The notes beneath the pieces were generated by a model. The model ran no database searches. It worked only from the letters and a program-made list of their open reading frames with translations, and had not been told where the DNA came from. A stretch of DNA of 64,000 bases from Acidithiobacillus ferridurans (GTDB lineage Bacteria > Pseudomonadota > Gammaproteobacteria > Acidithiobacillales > Acidithiobacillaceae): the NCBI RefSeq assembly GCF_003966655.1, contig NZ_AP018795.1, positions 2,187,501 to 2,251,500 of the forward strand, given 5' to 3'. Position numbers and translations under genes: made by a program. Shown here one piece after another: positions 55,808 through 63,641 of this stretch. The stretch's first letter is position 1, and every line of letters begins with the position of its first letter.

Positions 55808-56829
55808 GGATAACGGCACTACCAGAGTCGGCCAGGAGGCTGACTTTACCACTGTTGCTCTTGCTTCTGGCCGCCATGGCGGTGCTGGAGATGTCCTGGG
55901 GGCACTACCCGCTGTCCTGGCTGCAATTCTGGCAATGGCTGCGGGGCAGCCCTTTGTTGGCGCCGGACAAAGCCATGCAGATCCATTTGTTGATGGTGGA
56001 GATCCGCCTGCCGCGCCTCTCCGTGGCGATCCTCGTGGGTGCGGCGCTGGCGGCCAGTGGTACCGTCTTTCAGGCGGTGTTCCGCAACCCGCTGGCGGCC
56101 CCAGATATTCTGGGCGTCATGGCAGGAGCCGCCTTCGGGGGCGCCTTGGGCATCATCCTGGGCGGTCCCTGGTGGACGATACAGATGGCGGCCTTTGTTT
56201 TTGGGCTGATCGCCGTGGCGATGGCTTACCTGATCGCCCGCCATTTTCCGGGGCAGCCCACTCTGATGCTGGTGATTGGCGGCATCCTGGCCGGAGCCTT
56301 GTTTACCGCACTGCTTTCCCTGGTGAAATATGCCGCCGATCCGTACCAGCAGCTACCCAGTATCGTTTTCTGGTTGATGGGCAGTCTTTCCAACGTGCCC
56401 CTGCGCCAGATACCCTACTTCGCCCTGCCGGTTTTTGCCGGGATCGCGCTGTTGATGTTGCAAGGGCATCGCCTCGATGCCCTCAGTCTGGGGGACGAGG
56501 AAGCACACAGTCTTGGTCTGCCAGTGCGCCAGATCCGTTTGCTGGTCATCGTGCTCGCAACGTTGTTGGCGGCCATGGCGGTGATGATGGCGGGGATGAT
56601 CGGCTGGATCGGGCTCATCATCCCCCATCTGGGACGTCTGCTGCTCGGGCCGGGCAACCGCCGTCTGTTGCTGGGAAGCAGTATTCTCGGTGCCGCGTAC
56701 CTTTTGCTCGCAGACGCCCTGGCCCGCAATCTGTTCTCCGTGGATGTTCCGGTGGGCGTATTTGCGGAACTTCTGGGGGTGCCAGCGTTTTTGCTGGTGC
56801 TCCGGCAGATACGGAAGGCGTGGGTCTGA
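55795..56829 (+). CDS. FecCD-family ABC transporter permease
   Basis: 344-residue polytopic permease, about ten hydrophobic segments, of the FecCD/BtuC/MolB family. Motifs include VEIRLPRLSVAILVGAALAA, GTVFQAVFRNPLAAPDILGV, FWLMGSLSNVP and GMIGWIGLIIPHLGRLLLGP (the coupling region). One gene is expected to form a homodimer. GTG 55795 and GTG 55804 are both possible starts, inside the end of the binding-protein gene. It is the last gene of the plus-strand series that begins at the globin gene. Confidence 0.92.
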   Translation: MAPVRITALPESARRLTLPLLLLLLAAMAVLEMSWGHYPLSWLQFWQWLRGSPLLAPDKAMQIHLLMVEIRLPRLSVAILVGAALAASGTVFQAVFRNPLAAPDILGVMAGAAFGGALGIILGGPWWTIQMAAFVFGLIAVAMAYLIARHFPGQPTLMLVIGGILAGALFTALLSLVKYAADPYQQLPSIVFWLMGSLSNVPLRQIPYFALPVFAGIALLMLQGHRLDALSLGDEEAHSLGLPVRQIRLLVIVLATLLAAMAVMMAGMIGWIGLIIPHLGRLLLGPGNRRLLLGSSILGAAYLLLADALARNLFSVDVPVGVFAELLGVPAFLLVLRQIRKAWV

Positions 56830-56891
56830 GTTTGCCCCGTTGCGTGGCACCGGGATTGGGGTTCCTGTGGCCAATGACTCCCGCATGGCTT

Positions 56892-58103
56892 TCACTCGGC
56901 GTGCGCTGGGAGAGGGAGGGGCTCGTCAATCACCAGTGTCACTCCCGCCGCCGAGAGCAATGCCTCCAGGGCCGGTTCCAACTGCCCGGCGCGCATGTGA
57001 ATTTCGTCCGCCCCCTGGGCGATGAGCCATGCCGCCAGCCGTATGCCGCGCCCTTTTTCGGCGCCGGGTACGGGGTTGTTCAGGGTTTGGGTATTCACCA
57101 GGACACCTTCGTGGTTTTCGTCCTCAAAACGAATACGCTGCGCCATGCCAAAGCGCGTGGCCAGCGCCGATCCCTCCTCGGTCAGAAGGAATGCCCGCCT
57201 TTTATAGGGCTTGAAGGGCGGCTCATAATGAAGCGTGATGTTTTCCAGCTCGGGGAACGCCTCTTGCAGACGTTGCTGGGCGCGGTCGGCTACTTCATGG
57301 GCGTGCGCGAAGTTCGCCGCGGCGATACCGATGGTGGCGTCCGCGAACAGGACACTCCCGGCATGGCGCAGACGCAGTCCCTCCACGGTTTCCACTTCCG
57401 GCGTGGTCAGCAGCAGATTTTTCGCCTTCGCGTACAGTTCGGATTCCACCGAGGCGTCCAGCAGGGAGAGGATGGCGTTTTTCAGCACCCCCCAGGTGCC
57501 CTCCAGAATCAGGAAGAGGATGATGAGGACGGCAATCTCCTGGGCAAAGGGTATCCGCAAGAGATGCCCGCCGATTCCGGCGATGACCACGACACCGGCG
57601 CCGATATCGCCCAGCCAGTTGACCACATCGCTTTGTAGTCCGGGGGAGTGGAGGCGGGCGGCGGCGCGTCGTTCGAAAACATAAAAAATCCCCTCGGCCA
57701 CCAGAACGACCGTCATGAACCCCATGGTGGCCAAGGGATTGTCAGGTGGCCGCGCACCGCCGGAGAAAAACACCGCGCGGGCGATCTCATAGGCGGCAAT
57801 GACGACCAGCAAGGCACCGCCCAGGGCAGCCATGTCCTCCACCTTATGGAGACCGTACGGAAACCGCAAGGAGCGGTGGCGGGAAAAGCGGATGGCCGCA
57901 AGGATGAGCAGGGCGCCCAATACATCGGAAATGCTATGCACGGCGTCGGCGATGACGACGGTGCTGCCGGAATAAACGCCCCAGCCGATTTTTGCTATGG
58001 AAAGCAGGCCATTGAGCCCCGTCGATGCCATCATCCAACGGGATTTCTGCCGTTCCGCCAGGTCAGAGGGGGTGGTTTTTTTCGGTGTATCCATCGCCTC
58101 CAT
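56892..58103 (-). CDS. Cation diffusion facilitator transporter with C-terminal NifX/FeMo-co-binding-like domain
   Basis: 403 residues from ATG 58103 (ATGs at 58094 and 58151 are alternatives). CDF membrane part, about 20-215: metal site A would be HSISD in helix 2 and NWLGD in helix 5 (HxxxD plus NxxxD, not a standard set for one metal). A ZT-dimer-like cytoplasmic domain follows (about 215-298), then about 95 residues with TRFGMAQRIRFEDENH, NPVPGAEKGRGIRLAAWLIA and a GADEIHMRAGQLEPALEAL helix, like the dinitrogenase FeMo-cofactor-binding (NifX/NifB C-terminal) fold. It lies 74 bases after the porin gene, convergent with the uptake operon. A link between metal transport and cofactor metal is inference. 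Confidence 0.82.
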   Translation of the reverse strand: MEAMDTPKKTTPSDLAERQKSRWMMASTGLNGLLSIAKIGWGVYSGSTVVIADAVHSISDVLGALLILAAIRFSRHRSLRFPYGLHKVEDMAALGGALLVVIAAYEIARAVFFSGGARPPDNPLATMGFMTVVLVAEGIFYVFERRAAARLHSPGLQSDVVNWLGDIGAGVVVIAGIGGHLLRIPFAQEIAVLIILFLILEGTWGVLKNAILSLLDASVESELYAKAKNLLLTTPEVETVEGLRLRHAGSVLFADATIGIAAANFAHAHEVADRAQQRLQEAFPELENITLHYEPPFKPYKRRAFLLTEEGSALATRFGMAQRIRFEDENHEGVLVNTQTLNNPVPGAEKGRGIRLAAWLIAQGADEIHMRAGQLEPALEALLSAAGVTLVIDEPLPLPAHAE

Positions 58104-58177
58104 GGTCCCCGTCTGCCCAGCCTCCGGCAATGATACCTTAATGCAGTCCATCTTCCACGCATCATCTATGATCGGCG

Positions 58178-59506
58178 CTAAAACTTGTACGTCATCATCA
58201 CTCGGTTGTACACAAAGGAGTGTTGTCCTGAGCCCGGAAACAGTCCGACCGCACCACCATTCCCCACCTCCACCTGATCCCGTAAACACAGTCCCTTAAA
58301 CATGCCTTGGGGGAAATAGCTCACGTTAAAGTGGGTCCAGTTGCTGTTCCCCGAAAAATAGGTAGTGAATTGTGAGTAGCCTGCAGTCAGTTGGACTTGC
58401 TCAGGCAGCACCCAGTAAGCGGCCCGCACCCGCCAGCCATGACCCGGACCCACGCCGACCAGGCCCTGCATCATGCTATTCACATACAGCGGGTCTGCTG
58501 TATAGCCGATGGTATAGGGAGAAATAATGGCGCCGCCGCCCAAGGCGTGAGCATGCAATTCTGTAGCATCATAACCCCACCACAGACTTCCGTGAGGAAA
58601 TGCGATGCCGGTCTTGATACCCCAGTTGGTACTGTTGACGCCCTGGCCCGGTTGCCCGAAAAGCGTAGTGGCGGTATTGGCAAAGGTCTCTCCGGCACCC
58701 CATTCCCGGGTGAATTGCGCATCCACAAAGGGCTTGAGGACGAAGGATGTCGGCAGGGCGTAGTGACCGTTCCAGTAGAACATGTTGGCGAATTGATCAA
58801 ACTGATAAAACCAGGCGGCGGTTTCTGCGTGATATGCGTGATATTGGGCGCCAAAGGCGAGCGCTCCGTTGGTGGGTGGGGTACCGGCGGGTAGCACGTT
58901 GGGTCCGCCATAGAGGGAGTCACCCTCATAGTGGCCGGGATAATAGAGGTTATCCCGGTAGAACTGGTCGGTGGTGCGGTCTTTCCAGCGGAAAATCCGC
59001 AGCGCGCTGAGTTGCACGCCGCGGAAGGGATGGGCCTCCAGGGTTACTCCCTGATAGGTGACGGGGATCACCCGCCCACCGACCCGGTTTAGCCAGGGGG
59101 TATCTACCAACTGATTGCCTGCCTTGGCGGTGATCCATTTGTCCTGATATTCCAGATAGGCCTGACCCAGTGCATTGACGGAAGGACTGGTACCCATGAG
59201 GGTCTTGTCGATCCGGGCCGGATTGCTGGGCTGTGTGCCGAGAGCATTGGCGGTGTAAAAACTGACGCCGATACGGAAGCCCGAGAGAAAGGGCGCGGTG
59301 ACGACGTTGATGCGTCCGGCCAGGGAGTAGGCATACGCATTGACGGTGTTGGGGGTGCCATAGAGGCGACTGAAGTAATAGGAACGGATTTGTCCATCAA
59401 TATGACTTTTCGCAAAAAACTGGGACAGGGTTTCGGCGTGGGCACTGGCGTTGAAGGCACCCATCAGGCTGGCTGCTGTCATCAGATGAAGGATGTTTTT
59501 CTGCAT
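58178..59506 (-). CDS. Outer membrane porin, OprD-like
   Basis: 442-residue precursor with a signal peptide (cut probably after ASAHA, residue 23) and a beta-barrel rich in aromatic residues, ending with Phe (VMMTYKF). The start of the mature chain, LSQFFAKSHIDGQIRSYYFSRLYG, and the mid-barrel AFGAQYHAYHAETAAWFYQ resemble OprD-family substrate-specific porins. It lies between the WtpA-type binding protein and the CDF gene in the same orientation, so it may admit the same oxoanion or metal. AGGAGC precedes the ATG. Confidence 0.8.
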   Translation of the reverse strand: MQKNILHLMTAASLMGAFNASAHAETLSQFFAKSHIDGQIRSYYFSRLYGTPNTVNAYAYSLAGRINVVTAPFLSGFRIGVSFYTANALGTQPSNPARIDKTLMGTSPSVNALGQAYLEYQDKWITAKAGNQLVDTPWLNRVGGRVIPVTYQGVTLEAHPFRGVQLSALRIFRWKDRTTDQFYRDNLYYPGHYEGDSLYGGPNVLPAGTPPTNGALAFGAQYHAYHAETAAWFYQFDQFANMFYWNGHYALPTSFVLKPFVDAQFTREWGAGETFANTATTLFGQPGQGVNSTNWGIKTGIAFPHGSLWWGYDATELHAHALGGGAIISPYTIGYTADPLYVNSMMQGLVGVGPGHGWRVRAAYWVLPEQVQLTAGYSQFTTYFSGNSNWTHFNVSYFPQGMFKGLCLRDQVEVGNGGAVGLFPGSGQHSFVYNRVMMTYKF

Positions 59507-59636
59507 GGGAATAGCTCCTGCGAATCAAGTATGGTGGTTTTCATTGCGGTAATTTAAATATAACGCGGCATGATTAGCCGGGTCGTGGAGGAATACCTCA
59601 CCCCAACGGACCGGCAAACTGTCTGCTGAACTATTT

Positions 59637-59662
59637 GCGCCAGGCGCGGAACGCGCCGGCGC
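59637..59662 (-). terminator. G+C-rich hairpin after the WtpA-type gene
   Basis: GCGCC-A-GGCGCG-GAA-CGCGCC-GGCGC folds into an 11-base-pair stem with one bulged base. It begins 9 bases after the binding-protein stop (minus strand) and lacks a T-run, so it may attenuate or stabilise the transcript rather than fully terminate it. Confidence 0.4.
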
Positions 59663-59671
59663 GGAGCCGCT

Positions 59672-60595
59672 TTATTTCAGTACGTCACCCTTGGGTGGGT
59701 TGTAGCCGGTCTCTTTGAACATGGTCTGTCCCTGGGGACTGGTCATGAAGTGGATAAAGGCCATGCCCAGTTGGGGATCGGGCGCGTCCACAGGTACTGC
59801 CGCATAAAAGACCAGCGGCTGGGTGTGGACGGTTTTGGGTTTGCCATCCACATTCAGGGTGAAGTGGACTTTGCTGTACCAGTCTTTGACCATGGCCGGA
59901 TTGCTGAGATTGATCTGATCGGGCAGAGTGATATAAGGCAGATGCAGGGATTTTACCGCGCTGAGATAACCCGATGAGGCGGCCATCTGCCCACTCTTGA
60001 GGCGGGAAAGCAACGACGCCTCCGTGAATATCTGCCGGGGGTTCTCGACCGCTCCGAGGACTTTGTTCACTAGATCCGGTTGGTGGTAATACCTTTCCGC
60101 CAGCATGAAGGTGAAGACGATATTTTGCCCTTGGGGGTCGGTTTTGGGATCGGTGCGGCCGAAGACCACCCCCGGCTTCTGCAGGATTTTATACCACGGC
60201 ACCTTGCCCTCCGCAGCTTCCTTGAAATCTTTGGCGTAGGGGCTGCTGGGACTATAAGCGATGCACATGGCTGTACTGGCGACCGGGAAGGCCTCCTTGA
60301 CCAGGCCGGCCTTGATCAGCACCTCGATGGGGCCGGGGGTGATGGAGACAAAAACGTCAGTGCGCAGTTTGTGGGCGGCGATGAGCCGGGCGAGGCCATA
60401 AGCGCCCTGGCCCTCCCCCTGATATTGCACATTATGGGCTTTGGCGAAGGCCGGTCCAAGATGCAGGTCCATGACGGTACCCATGGAGCCTGCGTAAGCG
60501 ACATGCAGGTCTTTGGCCATGGCCTGGAGCGATAAACCCAGCAGGCTGGCGGCGACGATCAGCGCAAGGGAACTTTGATGGTGACGGTGTTTCAC
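59672..60595 (-). CDS. WtpA/ModA-type periplasmic oxoanion-binding protein
   Basis: 307-residue precursor with a signal peptide ending near LQAMA. The mature part has LHVAYAGSMGTVMDLHLGPA, the phosphate-loop-like site of tungstate/molybdate-binding WtpA proteins, plus YQGEGQGAYGLARLI, DVFVSITPGPIEVL, FGRTDPKTDPQGQN and a C-terminal FIHFMTSPQGQTMFKETGY. GTG 60595 is chosen with AGGAG upstream; the 48-residue upstream extension lacks conservation. No wtpBC or modBC permease/ATPase is adjacent, so its partner may lie elsewhere. Molybdate or tungstate is the expected ligand, but sulfate-like anions are possible. Confidence 0.85.
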   Translation of the reverse strand: MKHRHHQSSLALIVAASLLGLSLQAMAKDLHVAYAGSMGTVMDLHLGPAFAKAHNVQYQGEGQGAYGLARLIAAHKLRTDVFVSITPGPIEVLIKAGLVKEAFPVASTAMCIAYSPSSPYAKDFKEAAEGKVPWYKILQKPGVVFGRTDPKTDPQGQNIVFTFMLAERYYHQPDLVNKVLGAVENPRQIFTEASLLSRLKSGQMAASSGYLSAVKSLHLPYITLPDQINLSNPAMVKDWYSKVHFTLNVDGKPKTVHTQPLVFYAAVPVDAPDPQLGMAFIHFMTSPQGQTMFKETGYNPPKGDVLK

Positions 60596-60621
60596 GTGCT
60601 CTACTCCTGTGGTTTGCGAAA

Positions 60622-60661
60622 TATATGGATGAATATACCGGCAACTATTTTTTGCTGTCAA
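60622..60661 (-). promoter_or_regulatory. Sigma-70 promoter of the WtpA-type gene with overlapping palindrome
   Basis: On the minus strand: TTGACA (60661-60656), an 18-base spacer, TATATT (60637-60632). TATAT-GGATGA-ATATA (60622-60637) is an inverted repeat over the -10 and start site, similar in form to ModE operators (TATAT arms) but short-armed. Repression by a molybdate-responsive regulator is a guess. Confidence 0.5.
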
Positions 60662-60702
60662 CAGGTTTTTTAAGCTGGTTATACCCCGATGTGTCATGAA
60701 TA

Positions 60703-60717
60703 TGGCATCTTTTTTGC
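60703..60717 (+). promoter_or_regulatory. Sigma-54 (-24/-12) promoter of the AAA+ ATPase operon
   Basis: TGGCATC-TTTT-TTGC has exact GG-N10-GC spacing and a strong -24 and -12. Transcription would start near 60729, 76 bases before the start codon. No perfect NifA site is seen upstream; TGT-N10-ATA at 60608-60623 (one mismatch) is at a suitable distance. Confidence 0.68.
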
Positions 60718-60804
60718 TGCATCTTCCACGCGGTCCCATTACCCACTTATTTGTTCGATTTATGACAATAATGTGTATTTATTGACATTTTAAGGAGAGG
60801 CTTT

Positions 60805-62502
60805 GTGAACCTGCGGATACGGCGGGCGCATGTCGAGGCGATGGTGCAGGAGTTCCCGCATCTGGCGAGCTTGCGGGAACAGCTTCGTTTCGGGGATGTT
60901 GCCGAATTGTCTTTTCAGCAATTGGCATATTCTGAACTTGGTTTTCTCGCCACGCTGTATCAGGCAGCGGGACCAGAGTTGCATGCACAGTCCGCCATAT
61001 TACTTGCCCTGCAAAAATCCAGGCAGGGTAATGATCTGCGTTTTGGACCGGATGATGACCTCGAACTGTTATTGCCAGCGCTGGCTAGCCTGCTGATTGA
61101 AGACGCCATCCGGGGCTGGCTGTTCAGTATCAATGTGGATGGTAAAGCCCTGGCTTACGTCATCACCAGACTGGACTTTGTGGCACCGGGAAATGACGAA
61201 ACTGGCAAGATCGTCGTAGAACTGAAAGCGAACGCTAAAGGCGTCATTGCAAGCCCGACCATTCGTATTTCCGCGGGCGATATGGCCAATCGTTCAGTAA
61301 GGGAAATACTCGCTGCAAAGGGATTTTTGAAAGAAACTCCGGAGCTGATTGCTGCCTATGACGCAGAAGTCTCCCGTTATTTTGAATGGCGGGGACATTA
61401 TGGCGCACAGTATTCGGCGCTCGGGGTCGGCTTCTATGCCGAAGATCCCAGTGCGACACATCGGGATACCGACTGGTCACGAAAAGACGTGATCATTTTG
61501 TCGGCGGGAGAGGGCAGGGCACGTCTGGTCAATGATGAGGGTATTCTGACCGCCAGGGTCACAGCACTGGAAGTGACGGGGGATATTCTCGGCCCCTATT
61601 TGCGCAAAGCGGCAAAAAGCAATCGCTATAGCGCCGAAGAAGAGATGGGGCAATTCCAGTCTGTTATCGAGAATGGGTTGTTCACGAAAATCCCCGTGCA
61701 TCCCTATTTATTCATGTTTCACCTGGAGCTTCATCATTACCTCTGGGTGCATGTCAGCGATATCGCGCCTTACGCTTACCAGCCCACATTGAAGCAAAAG
61801 CTGATTTTACCCGCTGAACAGACAGATCTTATTGATATTTTGACGGCCGAGATGGATGTCCTGATGGACGATATCATTACCGGGAAGTCCGGCGGGACCA
61901 CAGTGCTCTGCGCCGGACCCGCCGGTGTAGGAAAAACGCTCACCGCCGAGGTGTATTCTGAAATTATTCAGCGACCGCTGTATCGGGTGCATTCAGGACA
62001 ACTCGGACTGAATGTGGCCAGTATGGAGACCGCGCTGAAGGAGATACTGACCCGCGCCCAACGCTGGGGCGCCGTTATGCTGATTGATGAAGCGGATGTC
62101 TATATCAAGCGCCGGGACGACAATATGACGATGAACGCGGTGGTGGGCGTTTTTCTGCGGGTGCTGGAGTATTTTAATGGTTTGTTGTTTTTGACCACGA
62201 ACCGGGTGGATGACATTGATGAAGCCATTATCTCCCGTTGCATCGCCCTGATTAAATACAATCCCCCGGATGGCAATGGACGCCGACAAATCTGGCAGGT
62301 GATGTGCGATCAGTTTTGTCTCGATATCTCCATGTCGGCCATTGACGAATTGGTGGATATTTTTCCTGTAGCCACTGGCAGGGATATTAAGGGACTGGCC
62401 AAACTGGTGGCCAAATACTGTAAACAGAAACAGGTGCTGCCGACTGTGGAGGTCTTTAAACGCTGTTCGGTATTTCGCGGGCTGGAACCAGTCGCTGCGT
62501 GA
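60805..62502 (+). CDS. AAA+ ATPase with unknown N-terminal region
   Basis: 565 residues. The first 330 have no recognised domain (soluble, mixed helix and strand). The AAA+ module follows: Walker A GPAGVGKT at 371-378, Walker B VMLIDEADVY at about 424, sensor 1 LFLTTNRVDD and Arg finger region AIISRC. A helical lid ends the protein. The module resembles BCS1- and CbbX-like remodelling ATPases. GTG 60805 follows AAGGAGAGG. The gene lies under a sigma-54 promoter, overlapping a 55-residue gene and upstream of a Rieske ferredoxin; an assembly or quality-control role for a metalloenzyme is inference. Confidence 0.85.
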   Translation: MNLRIRRAHVEAMVQEFPHLASLREQLRFGDVAELSFQQLAYSELGFLATLYQAAGPELHAQSAILLALQKSRQGNDLRFGPDDDLELLLPALASLLIEDAIRGWLFSINVDGKALAYVITRLDFVAPGNDETGKIVVELKANAKGVIASPTIRISAGDMANRSVREILAAKGFLKETPELIAAYDAEVSRYFEWRGHYGAQYSALGVGFYAEDPSATHRDTDWSRKDVIILSAGEGRARLVNDEGILTARVTALEVTGDILGPYLRKAAKSNRYSAEEEMGQFQSVIENGLFTKIPVHPYLFMFHLELHHYLWVHVSDIAPYAYQPTLKQKLILPAEQTDLIDILTAEMDVLMDDIITGKSGGTTVLCAGPAGVGKTLTAEVYSEIIQRPLYRVHSGQLGLNVASMETALKEILTRAQRWGAVMLIDEADVYIKRRDDNMTMNAVVGVFLRVLEYFNGLLFLTTNRVDDIDEAIISRCIALIKYNPPDGNGRRQIWQVMCDQFCLDISMSAIDELVDIFPVATGRDIKGLAKLVAKYCKQKQVLPTVEVFKRCSVFRGLEPVAA

Positions 62503-62666
62503 CCTTGGAGATACCAGTCCAGGATGTGGGATTGGTGAGTGAAAACGATATGGCCCTCGCCATACAGGCGGCTGAGGAAGTTTTTACACAGCATGGGATT
62601 GACCCTATGGCTTGCGAAGTGGCCAATCAGAGCAGTGTGCTACAGCAGATGGCATGGATGTCCTAA
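62499..62666 (+). CDS. Small protein (55 aa) coupled to the AAA+ gene
   Basis: A 55-codon frame starts at GTG 62499, overlapping the AAA+ stop by four bases (GTGA), and ends with TAA 62664-62666. The product is acidic, with a helix MALAIQAAEEVFTQHGIDPM followed by a C-terminal Met- and Gln-rich stretch, and one Cys. The four-base overlap and helix pattern argue that it is real. I do not recognise the family. It lies 47 bases before the Rieske gene. Confidence 0.6.
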   Translation: MTLEIPVQDVGLVSENDMALAIQAAEEVFTQHGIDPMACEVANQSSVLQQMAWMS

Positions 62667-62713
62667 CAGCATAATCTTCTGATGGTTTTCTGGATTGAAA
62701 AGGAGTTTTCACC

Positions 62714-63043
62714 ATGTTTGGTAAAGCCTGTGATTTTAATGAGCTGCGACAAGGAAAATATGAAGTAGCGGTGGTTAACCGGATACTGCACATGATTGTG
62801 TGGCCCACCCGGGGTGAACCCCGGGCTTTTCATGGGATGTGTCCCCACGCCAATGAACCACTGGCCGATGCCCGTTTCGATGGGGAGACTCTGACCTGTG
62901 CACACCATGACTGGGCGTTCAGCAGTGAAACCGGCGCGTGCATCAAGGGCCAGCCCTGTACCCTCAGGGAGTTTCCGCTGAAGATTGAAAACGATGAAGT
63001 GTTGGTGGATATCGGCGATTTTGCACCCAATGGACCCTGCTAA
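62714..63043 (+). CDS. Rieske-type [2Fe-2S] ferredoxin
   Basis: 109-residue soluble Rieske protein. The cluster ligands are in MCPHANEPLADA (Cys-x-His) and CAHHDWAFSSETGAC (Cys-x2-His). The overall layout is that of NirD- or dioxygenase-type ferredoxins. AAGGAG lies nine bases before the ATG. In this context it is probably an electron carrier of the nif-associated set; the partner is unknown. Confidence 0.93.
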   Translation: MFGKACDFNELRQGKYEVAVVNRILHMIVWPTRGEPRAFHGMCPHANEPLADARFDGETLTCAHHDWAFSSETGACIKGQPCTLREFPLKIENDEVLVDIGDFAPNGPC

Positions 63044-63066
63044 AGCCATTGGCAAATAGAGGCTAA

Positions 63067-63300
63067 CTAAAACCCGTCCCTCTTGCTTCCCCAGGGATGA
63101 GAGCCGGGAACCACTTCCGCTTTGATTCCGGCTTTTTCAACATCGGTGAGGGTTTTATAGAGGGTCGCTTCATGGGCTAATATACTGCCCTGCATTACTG
63201 CGACATAGCGTGCTGGCAGGTCGACATCGCAAACGTAACCGCCTCCCGGATCCTCAACGCTGCGTAAATTGCCATCCCAATCCATGAAAAAACCACTCAT
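63067..63300 (-). CDS. Hypothetical protein (77 aa) downstream of fmdB-like gene
   Basis: 77-residue protein with no recognised domain. It begins SGFFMDWDGNLRSVEDPGGG and has a helical middle part (HEATLYKTLTDVEKAGIKAE). GAGGA is seven bases before ATG 63300; a longer frame upstream covers the intergenic space and part of the zinc-ribbon gene. It is 59 bases after that gene and ends 23 bases from the convergent Rieske gene. Confidence 0.65.
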   Translation of the reverse strand: MSGFFMDWDGNLRSVEDPGGGYVCDVDLPARYVAVMQGSILAHEATLYKTLTDVEKAGIKAEVVPGSHPWGSKRDGF

Positions 63301-63359
63301 GATAAATCCTCGCTGCTGTTGTTCCAAAAGTCGGTGGGGGTGAAACGATGCCTCTCGAG

Positions 63360-63590
63360 TCAGCGTGATTTGCGCTCGGCGGGCGAAAAATTGCTCAGGT
63401 GTCCCTCTTTCGCCGCTTGCGCACGAGTACGCGCCATCAGTCCGGCGCTGCGACCAGGTGCGGCCACCCGCGAAAGCTGCTTTTCCAGGTGTTGGCTGCC
63501 ACATTGCGGGCAGTTTGGGATGGTTGAGCCCATGACCAGTAATTCAAAGTCGGCGTCGCAATCGCAACAATGGTAATCGAAAATAGGCAT
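63360..63590 (-). CDS. FmdB-family zinc-ribbon protein
   Basis: 76-residue protein. The N-terminal zinc ribbon is YHCCDCDADFELLV with CPQCGSQHLEKQLS (two CxxC pairs), as in FmdB/regulatory zinc-ribbon proteins. The tail is basic and Ala-rich. ATG 63590 follows AAAGGAAC. FmdB-like ribbons are common next to nif genes and formamidase; a regulatory or chaperone role is unproven. A sigma-54-like site lies 52 bases upstream. Confidence 0.85.
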   Translation of the reverse strand: MPIFDYHCCDCDADFELLVMGSTIPNCPQCGSQHLEKQLSRVAAPGRSAGLMARTRAQAAKEGHLSNFSPAERKSR

Positions 63591-63641
63591 TTTTGTTCCT
63601 TTGTCAGGTTATGGCCAAAACCGCATCTGTTACCCGGTACA

